From assembly GCF_030268965.1 (NCBI RefSeq), contig NZ_BSSE01000004.1, forward strand, positions 248,001 to 312,000: a stretch of DNA of 64,000 nt, in the 5' to 3' direction. A model generated the notes under the pieces. That model ran no database searches and was not told where the DNA came from. It was given only the letters and a program-made list of their open reading frames with translations. The translations under genes were made by a program, and so were the position numbers. The DNA comes from Microtetraspora sp. NBRC 16547 (GTDB lineage Bacteria > Actinomycetota > Actinomycetes > Streptosporangiales > Streptosporangiaceae). Positions 26,400 to 35,887 of this stretch are shown here, piece by piece; within the stretch, counting starts at the first letter, position 1, and each line of letters starts with the position of its first letter.

Positions 26400-27428
26400 T
26401 CAGACGGCGGTGTCGAAGTTGATCGCGCTGTAGGCGCTCAGCTTCCAGAGCTGGTGCTCACTCTCGATTTTGCGGATGGTGCCCGAGCGGCCGCGCATGA
26501 CCAGCGAGTTCGTCACGGCGGCACCGCCCTGATAGCGGACGCCGGGCATCAGCTCGCCGTCCGTGATGCCGGTCGCGGCGAAGAAGACGTCGTCGGAGCG
26601 GACCAGGTCGTCGGTGGTCAGCACCTGGTCGAGGTCCAGGCCGGCGTCCAGGGCCTTCCTGCGCTCCTCCTCGTCGCGGGGCCAGAGCTTGCCCTGGATG
26701 ACGCCGCCCATGCACTTCAGCGCACAGGCCGCGACGATGCCCTCCGGCGTGCCCCCGATGCCGAGCATCAGGTCGACGCCGGTCCCGTTGCGGGCCGCCA
26801 TGATGGCTCCCGCCACGTCACCGTCCGTGATGAACCTGATCCGCGCGCCCGTCTCCCGGATCTCCTTGACGATCCGCTCATGGCGCGGCCGGTCCAGGAT
26901 CACGACGGTCACGTCGGACGGCTTGGCGCCCTTCGCCCTGGCCACCGCGCGGATGTTGTCCGCGACCGGCGCGTTGATGTCCACGGCACCCGCCGCGGCC
27001 GGGCCGGTCACCAGCTTCTCCATGTAGAACACGGCGGACGGGTCGTACATCGAGCCGCGCTCGCTCACCGCGATGACCGAGATCGCGTTGTTCATGCCGA
27101 GGGCGCACAGCCGGGTGCCGTCGATCGGGTCCACCGCGACGTCGCACTCAGGGCCGGTGCCGTCCCCCACCTCCTCGCCGTTGTACAGCATGGGGGCGTT
27201 GTCCTTCTCGCCCTCACCGATCACGACGACGCCCTTCATGGACACCGTGTTGATCAGTTGTCGCATGCCGTTGACCGCGGCTCCGTCCGCACCGTTCTTG
27301 TCGCCGCGGCCCACCCACCGTGCCGCCGCCATCGCGGCCGCCTCGGTGACGCGAACCAACTCCAGGGCGAGGTTGCGGTCGGGAGCACGCTCCCCTGCCG
27401 CCAGCACTGCCGGTACGTGATCAGCCAT
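26400..27428 (-). CDS. glpX: Class II fructose-1,6-bisphosphatase
   Basis: A 342-residue GlpX enzyme that removes the 1-phosphate of fructose-1,6-bisphosphate, the committed step of gluconeogenesis. Metal- and substrate-binding motifs are present: GEGEKD ([11 protein letters not shown]), the DPIDGTRL signature, ILDRPRH and GIGGTPEG. Actinobacteria often rely on GlpX as their only FBPase. Placed with two fumarases and sdh, it supports growth on organic acids. It is divergent from a TetR gene with 146 bp between the starts; no recognisable operator was seen there. Confidence 0.96.
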   Translation of the reverse strand: MADHVPAVLAAGERAPDRNLALELVRVTEAAAMAAARWVGRGDKNGADGAAVNGMRQLINTVSMKGVVVIGEGEKDNAPMLYNGEEVGDGTGPECDVAVDPIDGTRLCALGMNNAISVIAVSERGSMYDPSAVFYMEKLVTGPAAAGAVDINAPVADNIRAVARAKGAKPSDVTVVILDRPRHERIVKEIRETGARIRFITDGDVAGAIMAARNGTGVDLMLGIGGTPEGIVAACALKCMGGVIQGKLWPRDEEERRKALDAGLDLDQVLTTDDLVRSDDVFFAATGITDGELMPGVRYQGGAAVTNSLVMRGRSGTIRKIESEHQLWKLSAYSAINFDTAV

Positions 27429-27574
27429 CGTTCCCCTTAAGTCAGGCGTCGTAAGAGCCGATGGTAGTTGCGTATGTCGTTCTTGTCCGATTGGTCTGGA
27501 CCGGTCGCCGCAGGCAGGAGGGCATTTCCGGCGGCGCTGCCGCTGGACGGGCGGGCCGGGATATCGTCGCGGTC

Positions 27575-28162
27575 ATGAGCAGCGATATCGAGCCGACGGT
27601 CACAGTGCGCACGTCGGAGCGTGGTGCCGCCACGAGGCTCGCGCTCCTCGAAGCGGCCAGGGAGATCTTCATCACCTGTGGTTTCGCGGAGACCGGCGTG
27701 ACCGATGTGGTGGCACGTGCTGGCGCCAGTGTTGGCAGCCTTTATCACCATTTTTCAGGAAAGGCTGACCTTTACCTGACGCTTTTCGACGATTTCCAGG
27801 CCCGGCAGACTCAGCGGACGAGGCAGGCCATCCAGGAGGCCAGATCGCGAGGCGAGTCCGAGCCAATGAAGCTGCTCCTCGCCGGCGCCCGGGCGTACCT
27901 CGACGGATGCCTCGCCGAGCGTGAGCTGGCCGCGCTGTTCCTGCGCGGGGACGGACCGACCGGGTTCGAGGTCGTCATGCGGGAACGGCTGCGCCAGTGG
28001 ACCAGGCGCAGCGCCGCGCTCTTCGAGCGGGAGGACGCCCTTGTCCTGGTCGTCACCGGTGCCCTCGCGGCCGTCGTCCAGGAGGTGACCCTCTCCGAGG
28101 ACGACGAGCGTGCCCGCAGGATCGCCGAGGAGTCGCTCGCCCTCATCGGCCGCATCCACTGA
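27575..28162 (+). CDS. TetR-family regulator
   Basis: A 195-residue regulator with a TetR helix-turn-helix at about 20-65 (RLALLEAAREIFITCGF, then VARAGASVGSLYHHFSGKADLY) and a helical ligand domain. The ligand is unknown. The ATG at 27575 gives the family length; an upstream frame extension has no TetR character. It is divergent from glpX, though nothing shows that it controls it. Immediately after the stop a 13-bp tandem repeat begins, each copy of which carries another TGA. Confidence 0.88.
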   Translation: MSSDIEPTVTVRTSERGAATRLALLEAAREIFITCGFAETGVTDVVARAGASVGSLYHHFSGKADLYLTLFDDFQARQTQRTRQAIQEARSRGESEPMKLLLAGARAYLDGCLAERELAALFLRGDGPTGFEVVMRERLRQWTRRSAALFEREDALVLVVTGALAAVVQEVTLSEDDERARRIAEESLALIGRIH

Positions 28163-28178
28163 CCGCTGACCGCATCCG

Positions 28179-28282
28179 CTGACCGCGTCCGCTGACCGCG
28201 TCCGCTGACCGCGTCCGCTGACCGCGTCCGCTGACCGCGTCCGCTGACCGCGTCCGCTGACCGCGTCCGCTGACCGCGTCCA
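28179..28282. repeat. Eight 13-bp tandem repeats after the TetR stop
   Basis: Units of CTGACCGCGTCCG recur every 13 bp from 28179 to 28282. Irregular half-copies stand at 28159 and 28166, the first containing the TetR stop itself. Period 13 is not a coding period. The rest of 28283-28440 shows nothing recognisable apart from the approach to the DUF4245 start. Confidence 0.85.
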
Positions 28283-28440
28283 CTGATCTCGCTCCGGATC
28301 GCGGGCATCTCACGACATCTCGCCACGTCAACGCGATCCTCCCTGTGAGCGCGGGCCTCGTAAAGTTATTCCGCCTCAGGTCACGTTCTTCTCATAGCGG
28401 GACGTTACGGAAGTAATCGCGCTTTTCCGCCGGTGGTCCG

Positions 28441-28995
28441 ATGCGGGTAGGCTCCCCTGACGTGCGCCGATTCACTGAGGGTTTCTACGGCTACGCGTTC
28501 GCGCTGATCGTCTGCCTGGCCGTCGGCTCGTTGATCCTCCTTTTCATGCCGAACGGCAAGAACGAGCACATTCCCCGCATCGACTTCTCCATCGACAAGG
28601 TCAACGCCGCGCGCGCCGCGCCGTACGCCGTCGAGGCGCCGCGCGAGGTGCTCCCGAACTGGGTCCCCACCAGCTCCCAGCTCACCGAGAAGGACGGCGT
28701 CGTCACGTGGCGGCTGGGCTTCGCCACCGGCAAGCGGATGCACGCCATGGTGGCGCAGAGCGATGAGCAGCCGTTCGCCGACTTCGCCAACCGGATGGCC
28801 AACTCCGACAAGGCCACCGGCACGCGCCAGATCAACGGCACGGCCTGGGAGGAACGCTTCCGCCAGGACAAGAACCAGCGATCGCTGATCCGGGTCCTGC
28901 CAGACCACACGGTCATGGTCACCGGATCGGCGGACTGGGACGAACTGACCGCCCTCGCCGCCTCCCTGGTGGTCCAGCCCAAACCGGCCACCTGA
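28441..28995 (+). CDS. DUF4245 family membrane protein
   Basis: A 184-residue protein with one N-terminal TM helix at about residues 17-36 and an extracytoplasmic domain (PYAVEAPREVLPNWVPTS, TWRLGFATGKRMHAMVAQSD, then GTAWEERF). It fits DUF4245, the counterpart of mycobacterial Rv1100, whose gene also adjoins glpX. The function is unknown. ATG 28441 is the longest start; a GTG seven codons on is possible. The 3' end runs into a 16-bp tandem repeat and converges on xseB. Confidence 0.85.
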   Translation: MRVGSPDVRRFTEGFYGYAFALIVCLAVGSLILLFMPNGKNEHIPRIDFSIDKVNAARAAPYAVEAPREVLPNWVPTSSQLTEKDGVVTWRLGFATGKRMHAMVAQSDEQPFADFANRMANSDKATGTRQINGTAWEERFRQDKNQRSLIRVLPDHTVMVTGSADWDELTALAASLVVQPKPAT

Positions 28996-29037
28996 CGCGG
29001 GAGACACCTGACGCGGGAGACGCCTGACGCGAGGGGC
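28990..29037. repeat. 16-bp tandem repeat over the DUF4245 stop
   Basis: ACCTGACGCGGGAGAC occurs at 28990-29005 and again at 29006-29021; a third, diverged copy runs to 29037. The first copy contains the DUF4245 TGA, so the stop codon is duplicated with its surroundings. Confidence 0.8.
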
Positions 29038-29043
29038 GTCTGC

Positions 29044-29316
29044 TTAGAAGGGCGTCTCCTCCTGGGGCTCCTGGCGCTGCGCCATGGCCGCCGCCAGCTT
29101 GACCCGGGCACCCTGGAGCCACTCCTCACAGATCGCGGCCAGCTTCTCGCCCCGCTCCCACAGCTCGATGGACTGCTCCAGGGTGAGCCCACCGGTCTCC
29201 AGCCGCCGCACCACCTCGGTCAGCTCCTCGCGGGCCCGCTCGTAGGAAGGGGTCGCCTCCTCAGGGGTCTTCTCCGCAGGGGACGCCTTCTCCGGGGATG
29301 CCTTCTCGTCTGCCAC
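29044..29316 (-). CDS. xseB: Exodeoxyribonuclease VII small subunit
   Basis: A 90-residue protein with the ExoVII small-subunit core (SYERAREELTEVVRRLETGGLTLEQSIELWERGEKL, ending in a CxxWLxGA-like helix). It has an extra N-terminal Lys/Glu/Pro tail built on EKASP/EKTPE units. XseB binds several copies to one XseA in the nuclease that trims single-stranded DNA during repair. Unusually it is separated from xseA by 135 bp holding a 13-bp inverted repeat, rather than overlapping it. Confidence 0.93.
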   Translation of the reverse strand: MADEKASPEKASPAEKTPEEATPSYERAREELTEVVRRLETGGLTLEQSIELWERGEKLAAICEEWLQGARVKLAAAMAQRQEPQEETPF

Positions 29317-29370
29317 GCCCCCACCTTAGAGTCCGCGTACGACAGATGGGGTGGCGCCAGGAGAACGGCG

Positions 29371-29425
29371 TGACCCGCGTAGATCCGCACGCCACCTTGG
29401 ACGGCGCGCGGCTCTACGCGGGTCA
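29371..29425. repeat. 13-bp perfect inverted repeat between xseA and xseB
   Basis: TGACCCGCGTAGA (29371-29383) is matched exactly by TCTACGCGGGTCA (29413-29425), with 29 bp between. It interrupts the xseA-xseB unit and could act as an mRNA processing or attenuation structure, or as a protein-binding site. Confidence 0.55.
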
Positions 29426-29451
29426 CGGCTTCGCGGAGCGCTACCCCGGGC

Positions 29452-30657
29452 TCACGTGGACGTCGCCGTCACCGTGACCCTGTCGTCGGGGAAGCGGATG
29501 GTCAGCTCGTCGCCCGGCTTCACCTCGCCCGCCAGCCGGATGACCTCTCCGGAAGGGCGCTGCACGATCGCGTAGCCGCGTTCGAGTGTCGCCGCCGGAG
29601 ACAGCGCGACCAGCCGGGCACGCAGGTGTTCGAGCGAGTCGGCCGAGCGGTCCAGGGAGGAGCCCAGGCAGCGCCGGGCCCGCTCACGCAGCGCCTCGAC
29701 CTGCTCGGCCCGACGGTCCAGCTCGCGCACCGGGTCGGCGAGCGAGGGCCGCGACTGGACCGACCTGAGCCAGGAGAGCTCCCGGTCGAGCCAGCCGCCC
29801 AGCACGCGGCGGCCGCGATCCCTGAGCTGGCGGACCAGTGTGAGCTGCTCGCCGACGTCCGGAACGACCTTCTTGGCCGCGTCCGTGGGGGTCGAGGCAC
29901 GCACGTCCGCCACGAGGTCGATCAGCGGGCTGTCCTGCTCGTGCCCGATCGCGCTGACCACCGGCGTACGGCACGCCGCCACCGCCCGCACCAGGGACTC
30001 GTCCGAGAACGGGAGAAGGTCCTCGACCGAGCCCCCGCCCCGCGTGACGATGATCACGTCCACCTCGCGGTCCGCGTCCAGCCGGCGCAGCGCCTCGGTG
30101 ACCTCGCCCACGGCGTACGGGCCCTGGACCGCCACCGCCTCCACCTTGAACCTCACGGCGGGCCAGCGGCGGCGGGCGTTCTCGATCACGTCACGCTCGG
30201 CGGCCGAGTCCCTGCCGCAGACGAGCCCGATCGTGGAGGGAAGGAACGGCAGCCTCCGCTTGCGGTCGGCGTTGGTGAGGCCCTCGGCGACGATGAGCCG
30301 GCGTAGCCGTTCCAGCCGGGCCAGCAGCTCGCCGACGCCGACCGGCCGGATCTCCATCGCGGTGAAGGCGAAGGACCCCTTGTTCACCCAGAAGTCCGGT
30401 TTGACGTGCATGACGACCCGCGCGCCGTCCGCCGGCCGGGGCAGGCTCGCCTCATACACGCCCCGGGTGCAGGTCACCCGGGCCGAGACGTTGGCTACCG
30501 GATCGCGCAGGGTGAGGAAGATGGTCCCGCCCCGGGCGGTCAGTTCGGTGATCTGCCCCTCCACCCAGACGGTGCCCAGCCGGTTGATCCACTGCGCGAT
30601 CATCTGCAGCACCGAGCGGATCGGGAGCGGCGCCTCAGGGGAGGTCTTGGCGCTCAT
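29452..30657 (-). CDS. xseA: Exodeoxyribonuclease VII large subunit
   Basis: A 401-residue catalytic subunit: an N-terminal OB fold ([20 protein letters not shown]), then the ExoVII core with [39 protein letters not shown] and [27 protein letters not shown], and a coiled-coil arm that binds XseB. It degrades single-stranded DNA from both ends. The ATG gives the normal family length. The gene lies 164 bp downstream of the Lys/Ala-rich protein gene on the same strand. Confidence 0.95.
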   Translation of the reverse strand: MSAKTSPEAPLPIRSVLQMIAQWINRLGTVWVEGQITELTARGGTIFLTLRDPVANVSARVTCTRGVYEASLPRPADGARVVMHVKPDFWVNKGSFAFTAMEIRPVGVGELLARLERLRRLIVAEGLTNADRKRRLPFLPSTIGLVCGRDSAAERDVIENARRRWPAVRFKVEAVAVQGPYAVGEVTEALRRLDADREVDVIIVTRGGGSVEDLLPFSDESLVRAVAACRTPVVSAIGHEQDSPLIDLVADVRASTPTDAAKKVVPDVGEQLTLVRQLRDRGRRVLGGWLDRELSWLRSVQSRPSLADPVRELDRRAEQVEALRERARRCLGSSLDRSADSLEHLRARLVALSPAATLERGYAIVQRPSGEVIRLAGEVKPGDELTIRFPDDRVTVTATST

Positions 30658-30821
30658 CGAACATCAGGGGCGGGGGCCCGGTCTTTCAGGAGGACGGGGA
30701 GAGCCTTCCTGTTTCGCCGGCCCGACCCGGTGCGATCGGGGTGTTCCGCGGTGGCCAAGCGGGACATGCGCGGTCTGCTTTCTGCTCGTACGGAGAACGC
30801 GGCAGGGCGGGAGGACGTCGG

Positions 30822-31649
30822 TCAGGACTCGGCTTCGATTTTGGCGAGACGAGTTTCGTACATGCGTACCACGTCCTCACGGTTGGTGGTCGCCTTCTCG
30901 TAGGCGATCAGCCCGCGCATCTGGTCGGCCGACTTGCCGCGCATGCGGGCGCGCAGCGACGCCAGAGTCAGCCCGGCGTACCCGGGGTACGGCTCGGCCA
31001 GGGCCTCCTCGACCTTGGCGCCCGCCTTCTTCTCGGCGCGCGCCTTCGGTGCCGCGGTGGGCTCGGCCTCCGCCACGGGCTCGGCGGCCTTCTTCGGGCG
31101 CGCCTTCGCCGCCTTGGGCTTCTCCTCGGCCGGCTTCTTGGCGGCCGGCTTCTCAGGGGCGGCCTTCTCCGGAGCCGCCTTTTCCGGAGCGGGCTTCTCG
31201 GCGGCGGGGGCCTCTGGAGCGGGCTTCTCCGCTGCCGGCTTCTCCACAGGCGCCTCGACCGCGGGCGCCTCCCACTCGGCCTTCTGCTCCGGGGAAACGA
31301 TCACCGGCTGCTCGGCGGCCTTGGAGCCGTTGGGCTCGGGCTCCTCCTTCGCCGCCGGGCGCGGGGCGAAGATGACCGGCTCGCGGCGGGCGGGTCGCGC
31401 CTCCTCCTTCGCCGCGGCCGCCTCCGCCGTCGTGGGCGTCGCGGCCTCCTCGCCCTCCGGCGTGGCGAGACGCTTGATCGTGGAACGGACCTGGTCCCCG
31501 ATCAGAAGCGCCTGGCCCACCCCGCTGATGGTGGTCTGCAACGCGGTCGCGGGCAGGTCCTTGGCCTTGTCCTTCAGTTCGTCCTTAAGCTCGTCACCCT
31601 TTCTGAAGAGGCTACGGAGAGGCTTGGTGAGTGCTCGGAAGAGGGACAT
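30822..31649 (-). CDS. Lys/Ala/Pro-rich protein with conserved helical ends
   Basis: A 275-residue protein. The N-terminal 60 residues form an amphipathic helical region (LFRKGDELKDELKDKAKDLPATALQ). The middle (about 70-215) is a histone-H1-like run of AAEKPAPEKAAPEKPAA units. The C-terminal 50 residues are a compact helical module (LRARMRGKSADQMRGLIAYEKATTNREDVV). Its place between xseA and ispH matches mycobacterial Rv1109c, whose relatives are annotated as lipid-droplet-associated proteins. Homology to it is only suggested. DNA- or polyanion-binding by the tail is plausible. Confidence 0.75.
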   Translation of the reverse strand: MSLFRALTKPLRSLFRKGDELKDELKDKAKDLPATALQTTISGVGQALLIGDQVRSTIKRLATPEGEEAATPTTAEAAAAKEEARPARREPVIFAPRPAAKEEPEPNGSKAAEQPVIVSPEQKAEWEAPAVEAPVEKPAAEKPAPEAPAAEKPAPEKAAPEKAAPEKPAAKKPAEEKPKAAKARPKKAAEPVAEAEPTAAPKARAEKKAGAKVEEALAEPYPGYAGLTLASLRARMRGKSADQMRGLIAYEKATTNREDVVRMYETRLAKIEAES

Positions 31650-31736
31650 CGCAGCTCCAGCGGAGTCGTGTTCGGATGGTGCGAGATATAGCGAGAGAGG
31701 TCAAGAGGCGGCTGACGCTCCACATAGCATAGGAAC

Positions 31737-32708
31737 ATGGAGCCATATGCCCCCGCGACCCGTCGTGTCCTGGTTGCCAAGCCGCGCGGCTATTGCGCGG
31801 GTGTGGACCGCGCCGTCGAGGCGGTGGAGAAGGCGCTCGACCAGTACGGCGCGCCCATCTATGTCCGCAAGCAGATCGTTCACAACACCCACGTGGTCCG
31901 CACGCTGGAGGCCCGCGGTGCGATCTTCGTCGATGAGACGGAGGAGGTGCCCGAGGGCGCGATCGTGGTGTTCTCGGCCCACGGCGTGGCACCCAGCGTG
32001 CACGATGAGGCCGCCGCGCGGCGGCTCCGCACCGTCGACGCCACCTGCCCGCTGGTCACCAAGGTGCACAACGAGGCCAAGCGCTTCGCCGCCAAGGACT
32101 ACGACATCCTGCTCATCGGCCACGAGGGCCACGAGGAGGTCGAGGGCACCGCGGGTGAGGCCCCCGAGCACATCCAGTTGGTCGACGGACTCGACGGTGT
32201 GAACGAGGTCTCCGTGCGCGACCCCGACCGTGTCGTCTGGCTCTCCCAGACCACGCTGTCCGTCGACGAGACCACCGAGACCGTCGCCAGGCTGCGTGAG
32301 CGCTTCCCCAACCTGATCGATCCGCCGAGCGACGACATCTGCTACGCCACGTCGAACAGGCAGACGGCGGTCAAGCAGATCGCGGCCGAGTCCCAGCTCG
32401 TCATCGTGGTGGGCTCCGCCAACTCCTCCAACTCCAAGCGGCTGGTCGAGGTGGCCAAGGACTACGGCGCCGCCGCGTCCTACCTCGTGGACGACGCCTC
32501 CTTCATCCAGGACGAGTGGCTCGACGGTGTGACCACGGTCGGCGTCACGAGCGGCGCGTCGGTCCCCGAGGAGCTGGTGGACGGCGTGCTGCGCAAGCTC
32601 GCCGAGCACGGCTTCACCGACGTCGAGGAGGTCGAGTCCGTCAAGGAGAGCATGCGGTTCGCCCTTCCCCACGAGCTTCGCAAGGACCTGCGCGTCTCAT
32701 CCGCGTGA
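31737..32708 (+). CDS. ispH: 4-hydroxy-3-methylbut-2-enyl diphosphate reductase
   Basis: A 323-residue IspH/LytB, the last enzyme of the MEP pathway, which reduces HMBPP to IPP and DMAPP with a [4Fe-4S] cluster. The three cluster cysteines sit in [19 protein letters not shown] and [11 protein letters not shown]; the substrate loop [13 protein letters not shown] and the family HNTHVV and SAHGV motifs are present. It is cytosolic and single-copy in this window. It starts 87 bp from the divergent Lys/Ala-rich gene and overlaps the convergent membrane protein gene by 12 bp. Confidence 0.96.
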   Translation: MEPYAPATRRVLVAKPRGYCAGVDRAVEAVEKALDQYGAPIYVRKQIVHNTHVVRTLEARGAIFVDETEEVPEGAIVVFSAHGVAPSVHDEAAARRLRTVDATCPLVTKVHNEAKRFAAKDYDILLIGHEGHEEVEGTAGEAPEHIQLVDGLDGVNEVSVRDPDRVVWLSQTTLSVDETTETVARLRERFPNLIDPPSDDICYATSNRQTAVKQIAAESQLVIVVGSANSSNSKRLVEVAKDYGAAASYLVDDASFIQDEWLDGVTTVGVTSGASVPEELVDGVLRKLAEHGFTDVEEVESVKESMRFALPHELRKDLRVSSA

Positions 32709-33839
32709 GCGACCCGTCAGCGTCCACCCGGCCCACGCCAGGAGGCCGACGGGAATCTCGATCACATGCGCGAAGAACCAGAACAGCAGCACGGCGGTCG
32801 CGGCCGGCGCGGGGGCCGCACCGAAGTGCAGCAGTGTGACGAGCGTGGCCGACTCGCTGATCCCGGACCCTCCGGGCGTCACGACCGCCGTGGTCAGCAC
32901 CCTGTTGAGGGCGAACGCGGCGACGGCCTCCGGGACCGGCACTGCGGCGTGCGCGACGTGCAGGCAGCCGATGAAGAGCACACCCTGCAGAGCCATGTAC
33001 GCGATCATGCCCAGGGTGAGGCGCGGCCAGCGGGTACGGGTGACCGCGAGCGTGGAGCGGCGAAGCTCCAGCAGCGACAGGCGGATCGCGTCGGGAGCCG
33101 GCCGGGACCGCTCAGGCAGTAGCAGGACGAGGCGGTTCGACGCCCGGCCGAGCCGGTCGGCGACCGCCTCGCTGTACAGCGAGGCCGACATGGCGGCGAC
33201 GATGCCCAGCAGCAGCACGCCGCCGGTTCCCGCCGCCGTGGCGAGCCGCGCGTCCGGAACCCTCCCGGACACCAGCAGGCAGCCGAGCCCGACCGCCGGG
33301 AGGAGGAACCGCGACAGCGTGTTCCACACGCCGGTGACCAGCGTGGACACCACCACGTCCGGGCGCCGGAACCCCCATCTGGCCGTCATGGCGAAGGTCA
33401 TCGCCACACCCACCGCGCCACCGAACGGCATGAGATTGCTGACCCCGCTGCCCGCCGCGTTGATGAGGAGGGCCCGGCGCCTGCTCAGTCCCGGCAGCGA
33501 GCCGCTCAGCACGTACGAGTAGGCCCACAGACCGGCCAGCCAGAGCACGAGCAGCAGGGCCGTGGTGCCCGGGCCCACGGTGGCGAACTGGTGGAGGAGC
33601 GCCTCCCAGCCGATGCCCGCGATGCGGGGGAGCAGGGCGATGAGCGTCACCGCGACCCCCAGGGAGATCGCCGAAAGGACCACGCGCCGGACGGACCGCC
33701 GGCGCCCGCCGTAGCCGGTGGAGGCCGTGATCTCCGCGTTCGCCGTGCCCTCGTCCGATGTCGTGGCCACGCTCTCCGCGTCCGCCGTGGGTTCGTACGG
33801 GGCCACGGCCACGATCTCGTCTCCTCTGTGCGGGGTCAT
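32697..33839 (-). CDS. Lysylphosphatidylglycerol-synthase-TM/UPF0104 family protein
   Basis: A 380-residue integral membrane protein with about eight TM helices and the signature of the LPG-synthetase flippase-like family ([23 protein letters not shown], then [25 protein letters not shown]). These domains move or present lipid-linked substrates; no MprF synthase domain is attached. The cytoplasmic N-terminus of about 55 residues is hydrophilic. ATG 33839 is chosen over an in-frame start at 33896; neither has a strong ribosome site. A tiny TatA-like gene lies 172 bp upstream on the same strand. Confidence 0.85.
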   Translation of the reverse strand: MTPHRGDEIVAVAPYEPTADAESVATTSDEGTANAEITASTGYGGRRRSVRRVVLSAISLGVAVTLIALLPRIAGIGWEALLHQFATVGPGTTALLLVLWLAGLWAYSYVLSGSLPGLSRRRALLINAAGSGVSNLMPFGGAVGVAMTFAMTARWGFRRPDVVVSTLVTGVWNTLSRFLLPAVGLGCLLVSGRVPDARLATAAGTGGVLLLGIVAAMSASLYSEAVADRLGRASNRLVLLLPERSRPAPDAIRLSLLELRRSTLAVTRTRWPRLTLGMIAYMALQGVLFIGCLHVAHAAVPVPEAVAAFALNRVLTTAVVTPGGSGISESATLVTLLHFGAAPAPAATAVLLFWFFAHVIEIPVGLLAWAGWTLTGRSRG

Positions 33840-34011
33840 TCGGATCACGTCGGCCCCAGGAGACTGTAGATCTCGAGAAGCCACAGCAGCGACCACAGCA
33901 GGACGGCGGCCGACCGGCGCGCTCCACGGCCCGTTCCCTGGGCGCGGGACGGCGTCAGCACCGCGTCTCCCTCCTGGGAACCGGCCGGGCGGTCCCAGGG
34001 CCCGGTGAATG

Positions 34012-34158
34012 TCATCGGGGCCCGGACGATTCGCCGTCGGTACGCGTACGGCCCGGCTCGCCGGCGGCGTCCGGCAGCTTCTTTGAGCCGAACAGCAAGA
34101 TCAACGCAAGCCCAATGATCAGTAGGTGCCCGGGCTCCAGGCCGTTACGCAGGAACAT
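34012..34158 (-). CDS. Minimal TatA-like protein (48 aa)
   Basis: A 48-codon gene. The ATG at 34158 follows AGGGGG by four bases. The protein has the TatA N-terminal pattern: a short polar start with L-E-P-G-H, a hydrophobic helix at 11-22, F23-G24 at the hinge, then SKKLPD (25-30), which is diagnostic of TatA/TatE. The amphipathic helix that normally follows (LGRSLRIFK-type) is absent; instead 18 polar residues end at a TGA. It is either a degenerate tatA paralogue or a minimal Tat-associated helix. Its codon use matches its neighbours. Confidence 0.72.
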   Translation of the reverse strand: MFLRNGLEPGHLLIIGLALILLFGSKKLPDAAGEPGRTRTDGESSGPR

Positions 34159-34293
34159 CGTGCCCCCTCTGCTCTCTCATCGCCGGGACACGAGATCCGG
34201 TGATCCGCACCCATGCGCAAGGTTTGCTAGATTGCGCAACTATACAAGTGGCGATTGTTCCTGTGGTCGTCATCCCCCACAGAGAGCACGGTC

Positions 34294-35808
34294 ATGAGGG
34301 CATCCACCACAGCCGTCCGGCGATCATCGGCCGCACGGCGGCGCGGTGACGCGGGGAAGCCGCCACGCGGGCGGCGCATCCTTCTGATCGTCGTCGTCAC
34401 GGTGGTGTCGCTCGTCGCCGTCCTCATCGCGGTGGCCGGATGGCTCTACTCACGACTCAACGCGAGCATCACCACCTTCGACGAGAAGGGGATCGATCGG
34501 AATCGGCCCGCGCCGACCTTCGCCGGCCAGAACATCCTGGTCATCGGGTCGGACTCGCGGTCGGGAACGAACAGCAGGTTCGGCGGGGGCAAGGGCGACG
34601 TGGGCCGTTCGGACACCGCGTTCCTGCTGCACGTCTACGCCGACAGGAAGCACGCGGTCGCCGTGTCGATCCCGCGCGACACCCTGGTGGACATCCCGCG
34701 CTGCCGCCTGCCCGACGGAACGTGGAGCGGGCCGCAGAGCAACGTCATGTTCAACTCGGCGTTCACCGTCGGACTCACCGCCAAGGGCAATCCGGCCTGC
34801 ACCCAGAACACGGTGGAGAAGCTGACCGGCCTGCGCGTCGATCACACCGTCGTCGTGGACTTCCAGGGCTTCGCCGCGATGACGAGGGCGGTCGGCGGCG
34901 TAGCGGTCTGCCTGCCCAAGGACATCTACGAGGGCGACCTGAACCCCAACCTGGGCTCACGCGGGAAGCTGCTGTTCACCAAAGGACGGCAGGTCGTGGC
35001 CGGTCATAAGGCCCTGGACTATGTGCGCGTCCGCCACGGCATCGGCGACGGCTCCGACATCGGCCGCATCCAGAGACAGCAGGCCTTCATGTCCGCTCTG
35101 ATCAAGAAAGTGAAGGCGCAGGGGGTCAACCCGGTCACCCTGCTCCCGCTCGTGGAGGCGGCCGCCCGGTCGATGACCTTCGACCCCGGCCTGGGATCGG
35201 CCGACAAGCTGCTGTCGTTCGCGATGTCGATGAAGGACATCGACCTGCGGAACACCAAGTTCGTCACCCTTCCCTGGCGCTACCAGGGGGCGCGGGTCGC
35301 GATCGTCAGAGACGAGGCCGAAGCCCTGTGGGCGGCGCTCAAGGCGGACCGCACGATCGACGGCGTGGACGCCAGCGGCAAGGCCCGGCCGTCCGGCTCG
35401 CCGTCCCCGATGGCGGCGGCCTCGGCGACGGCGGTCTCGGGAACGGGGATCAGCGTCGCCGTGTACAACGGCACCACGGTCACCGGTCTCGCCGCCCGCG
35501 CGGCCGACAAGTTGACGGGCGCCGGGTTCACGGTCACCCGCGTCGCGACCTCCAGTACCCAGACACACGACACCACGCTGATCCGGTACGGCCCCGGGAT
35601 GGCGTCGCAGGCGAAGACCGTCGCGCGCATGTTCCCCGGCGCGACGTTCCAGCGGTCGACCGATCCCGGGATCACCGTCATCCTCGGCCGGTCGTACCAG
35701 CGGACACTGGACCACGCTGCCGCCATGCCGGCCCCGCTTCCCACGAGCGTGGCGGGCAAGGCCCGGTCCGCCGACGACGACATCTGCTCCAACCTCTCGT
35801 ACGGCTGA
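34294..35808 (+). CDS. LytR-CpsA-Psr (LCP) family protein with LytR_C domain
   Basis: A 504-residue membrane protein. It has a basic cytoplasmic N-terminus, one TM helix at about 30-52, an LCP domain (NILVIGSDSR, GRSDTAFLLHVYADRKHAVAVSIPRDTLVDIP, later GHKALDYVRVRHGIGDGSDIGRIQRQQ) with the conserved Arg/Asp residues that bind the polyprenyl pyrophosphate, and a C-terminal LytR_C domain (GISVAVYNGT, near 385-480). LCP enzymes attach teichoic-type or other glycopolymers to peptidoglycan outside the membrane. ATG 34294 was chosen just before the basic tail. It diverges from the TatA-like gene. Confidence 0.92.
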   Translation: MRASTTAVRRSSAARRRGDAGKPPRGRRILLIVVVTVVSLVAVLIAVAGWLYSRLNASITTFDEKGIDRNRPAPTFAGQNILVIGSDSRSGTNSRFGGGKGDVGRSDTAFLLHVYADRKHAVAVSIPRDTLVDIPRCRLPDGTWSGPQSNVMFNSAFTVGLTAKGNPACTQNTVEKLTGLRVDHTVVVDFQGFAAMTRAVGGVAVCLPKDIYEGDLNPNLGSRGKLLFTKGRQVVAGHKALDYVRVRHGIGDGSDIGRIQRQQAFMSALIKKVKAQGVNPVTLLPLVEAAARSMTFDPGLGSADKLLSFAMSMKDIDLRNTKFVTLPWRYQGARVAIVRDEAEALWAALKADRTIDGVDASGKARPSGSPSPMAAASATAVSGTGISVAVYNGTTVTGLAARAADKLTGAGFTVTRVATSSTQTHDTTLIRYGPGMASQAKTVARMFPGATFQRSTDPGITVILGRSYQRTLDHAAAMPAPLPTSVAGKARSADDDICSNLSYG

Positions 35809-35887
35809 GCCGGCGCGTGCGCAGCGGACCAGCCGGGAAGCACTGGCGGAGACGCGGCGGGGACGCGGGGGAAACGAGGCCGCCGGG

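Noticed and set aside
28179-28282. 13-bp repeats considered as CRISPR or replication iterons
   Set aside because: There are no spacers, and no replication gene or AT-rich stretch is nearby.
29317-29451. Small protein between xseA and xseB
   Set aside because: The plus-strand reading looks protein-like in part but lacks a start with a ribosome site and collides with the inverted repeat.
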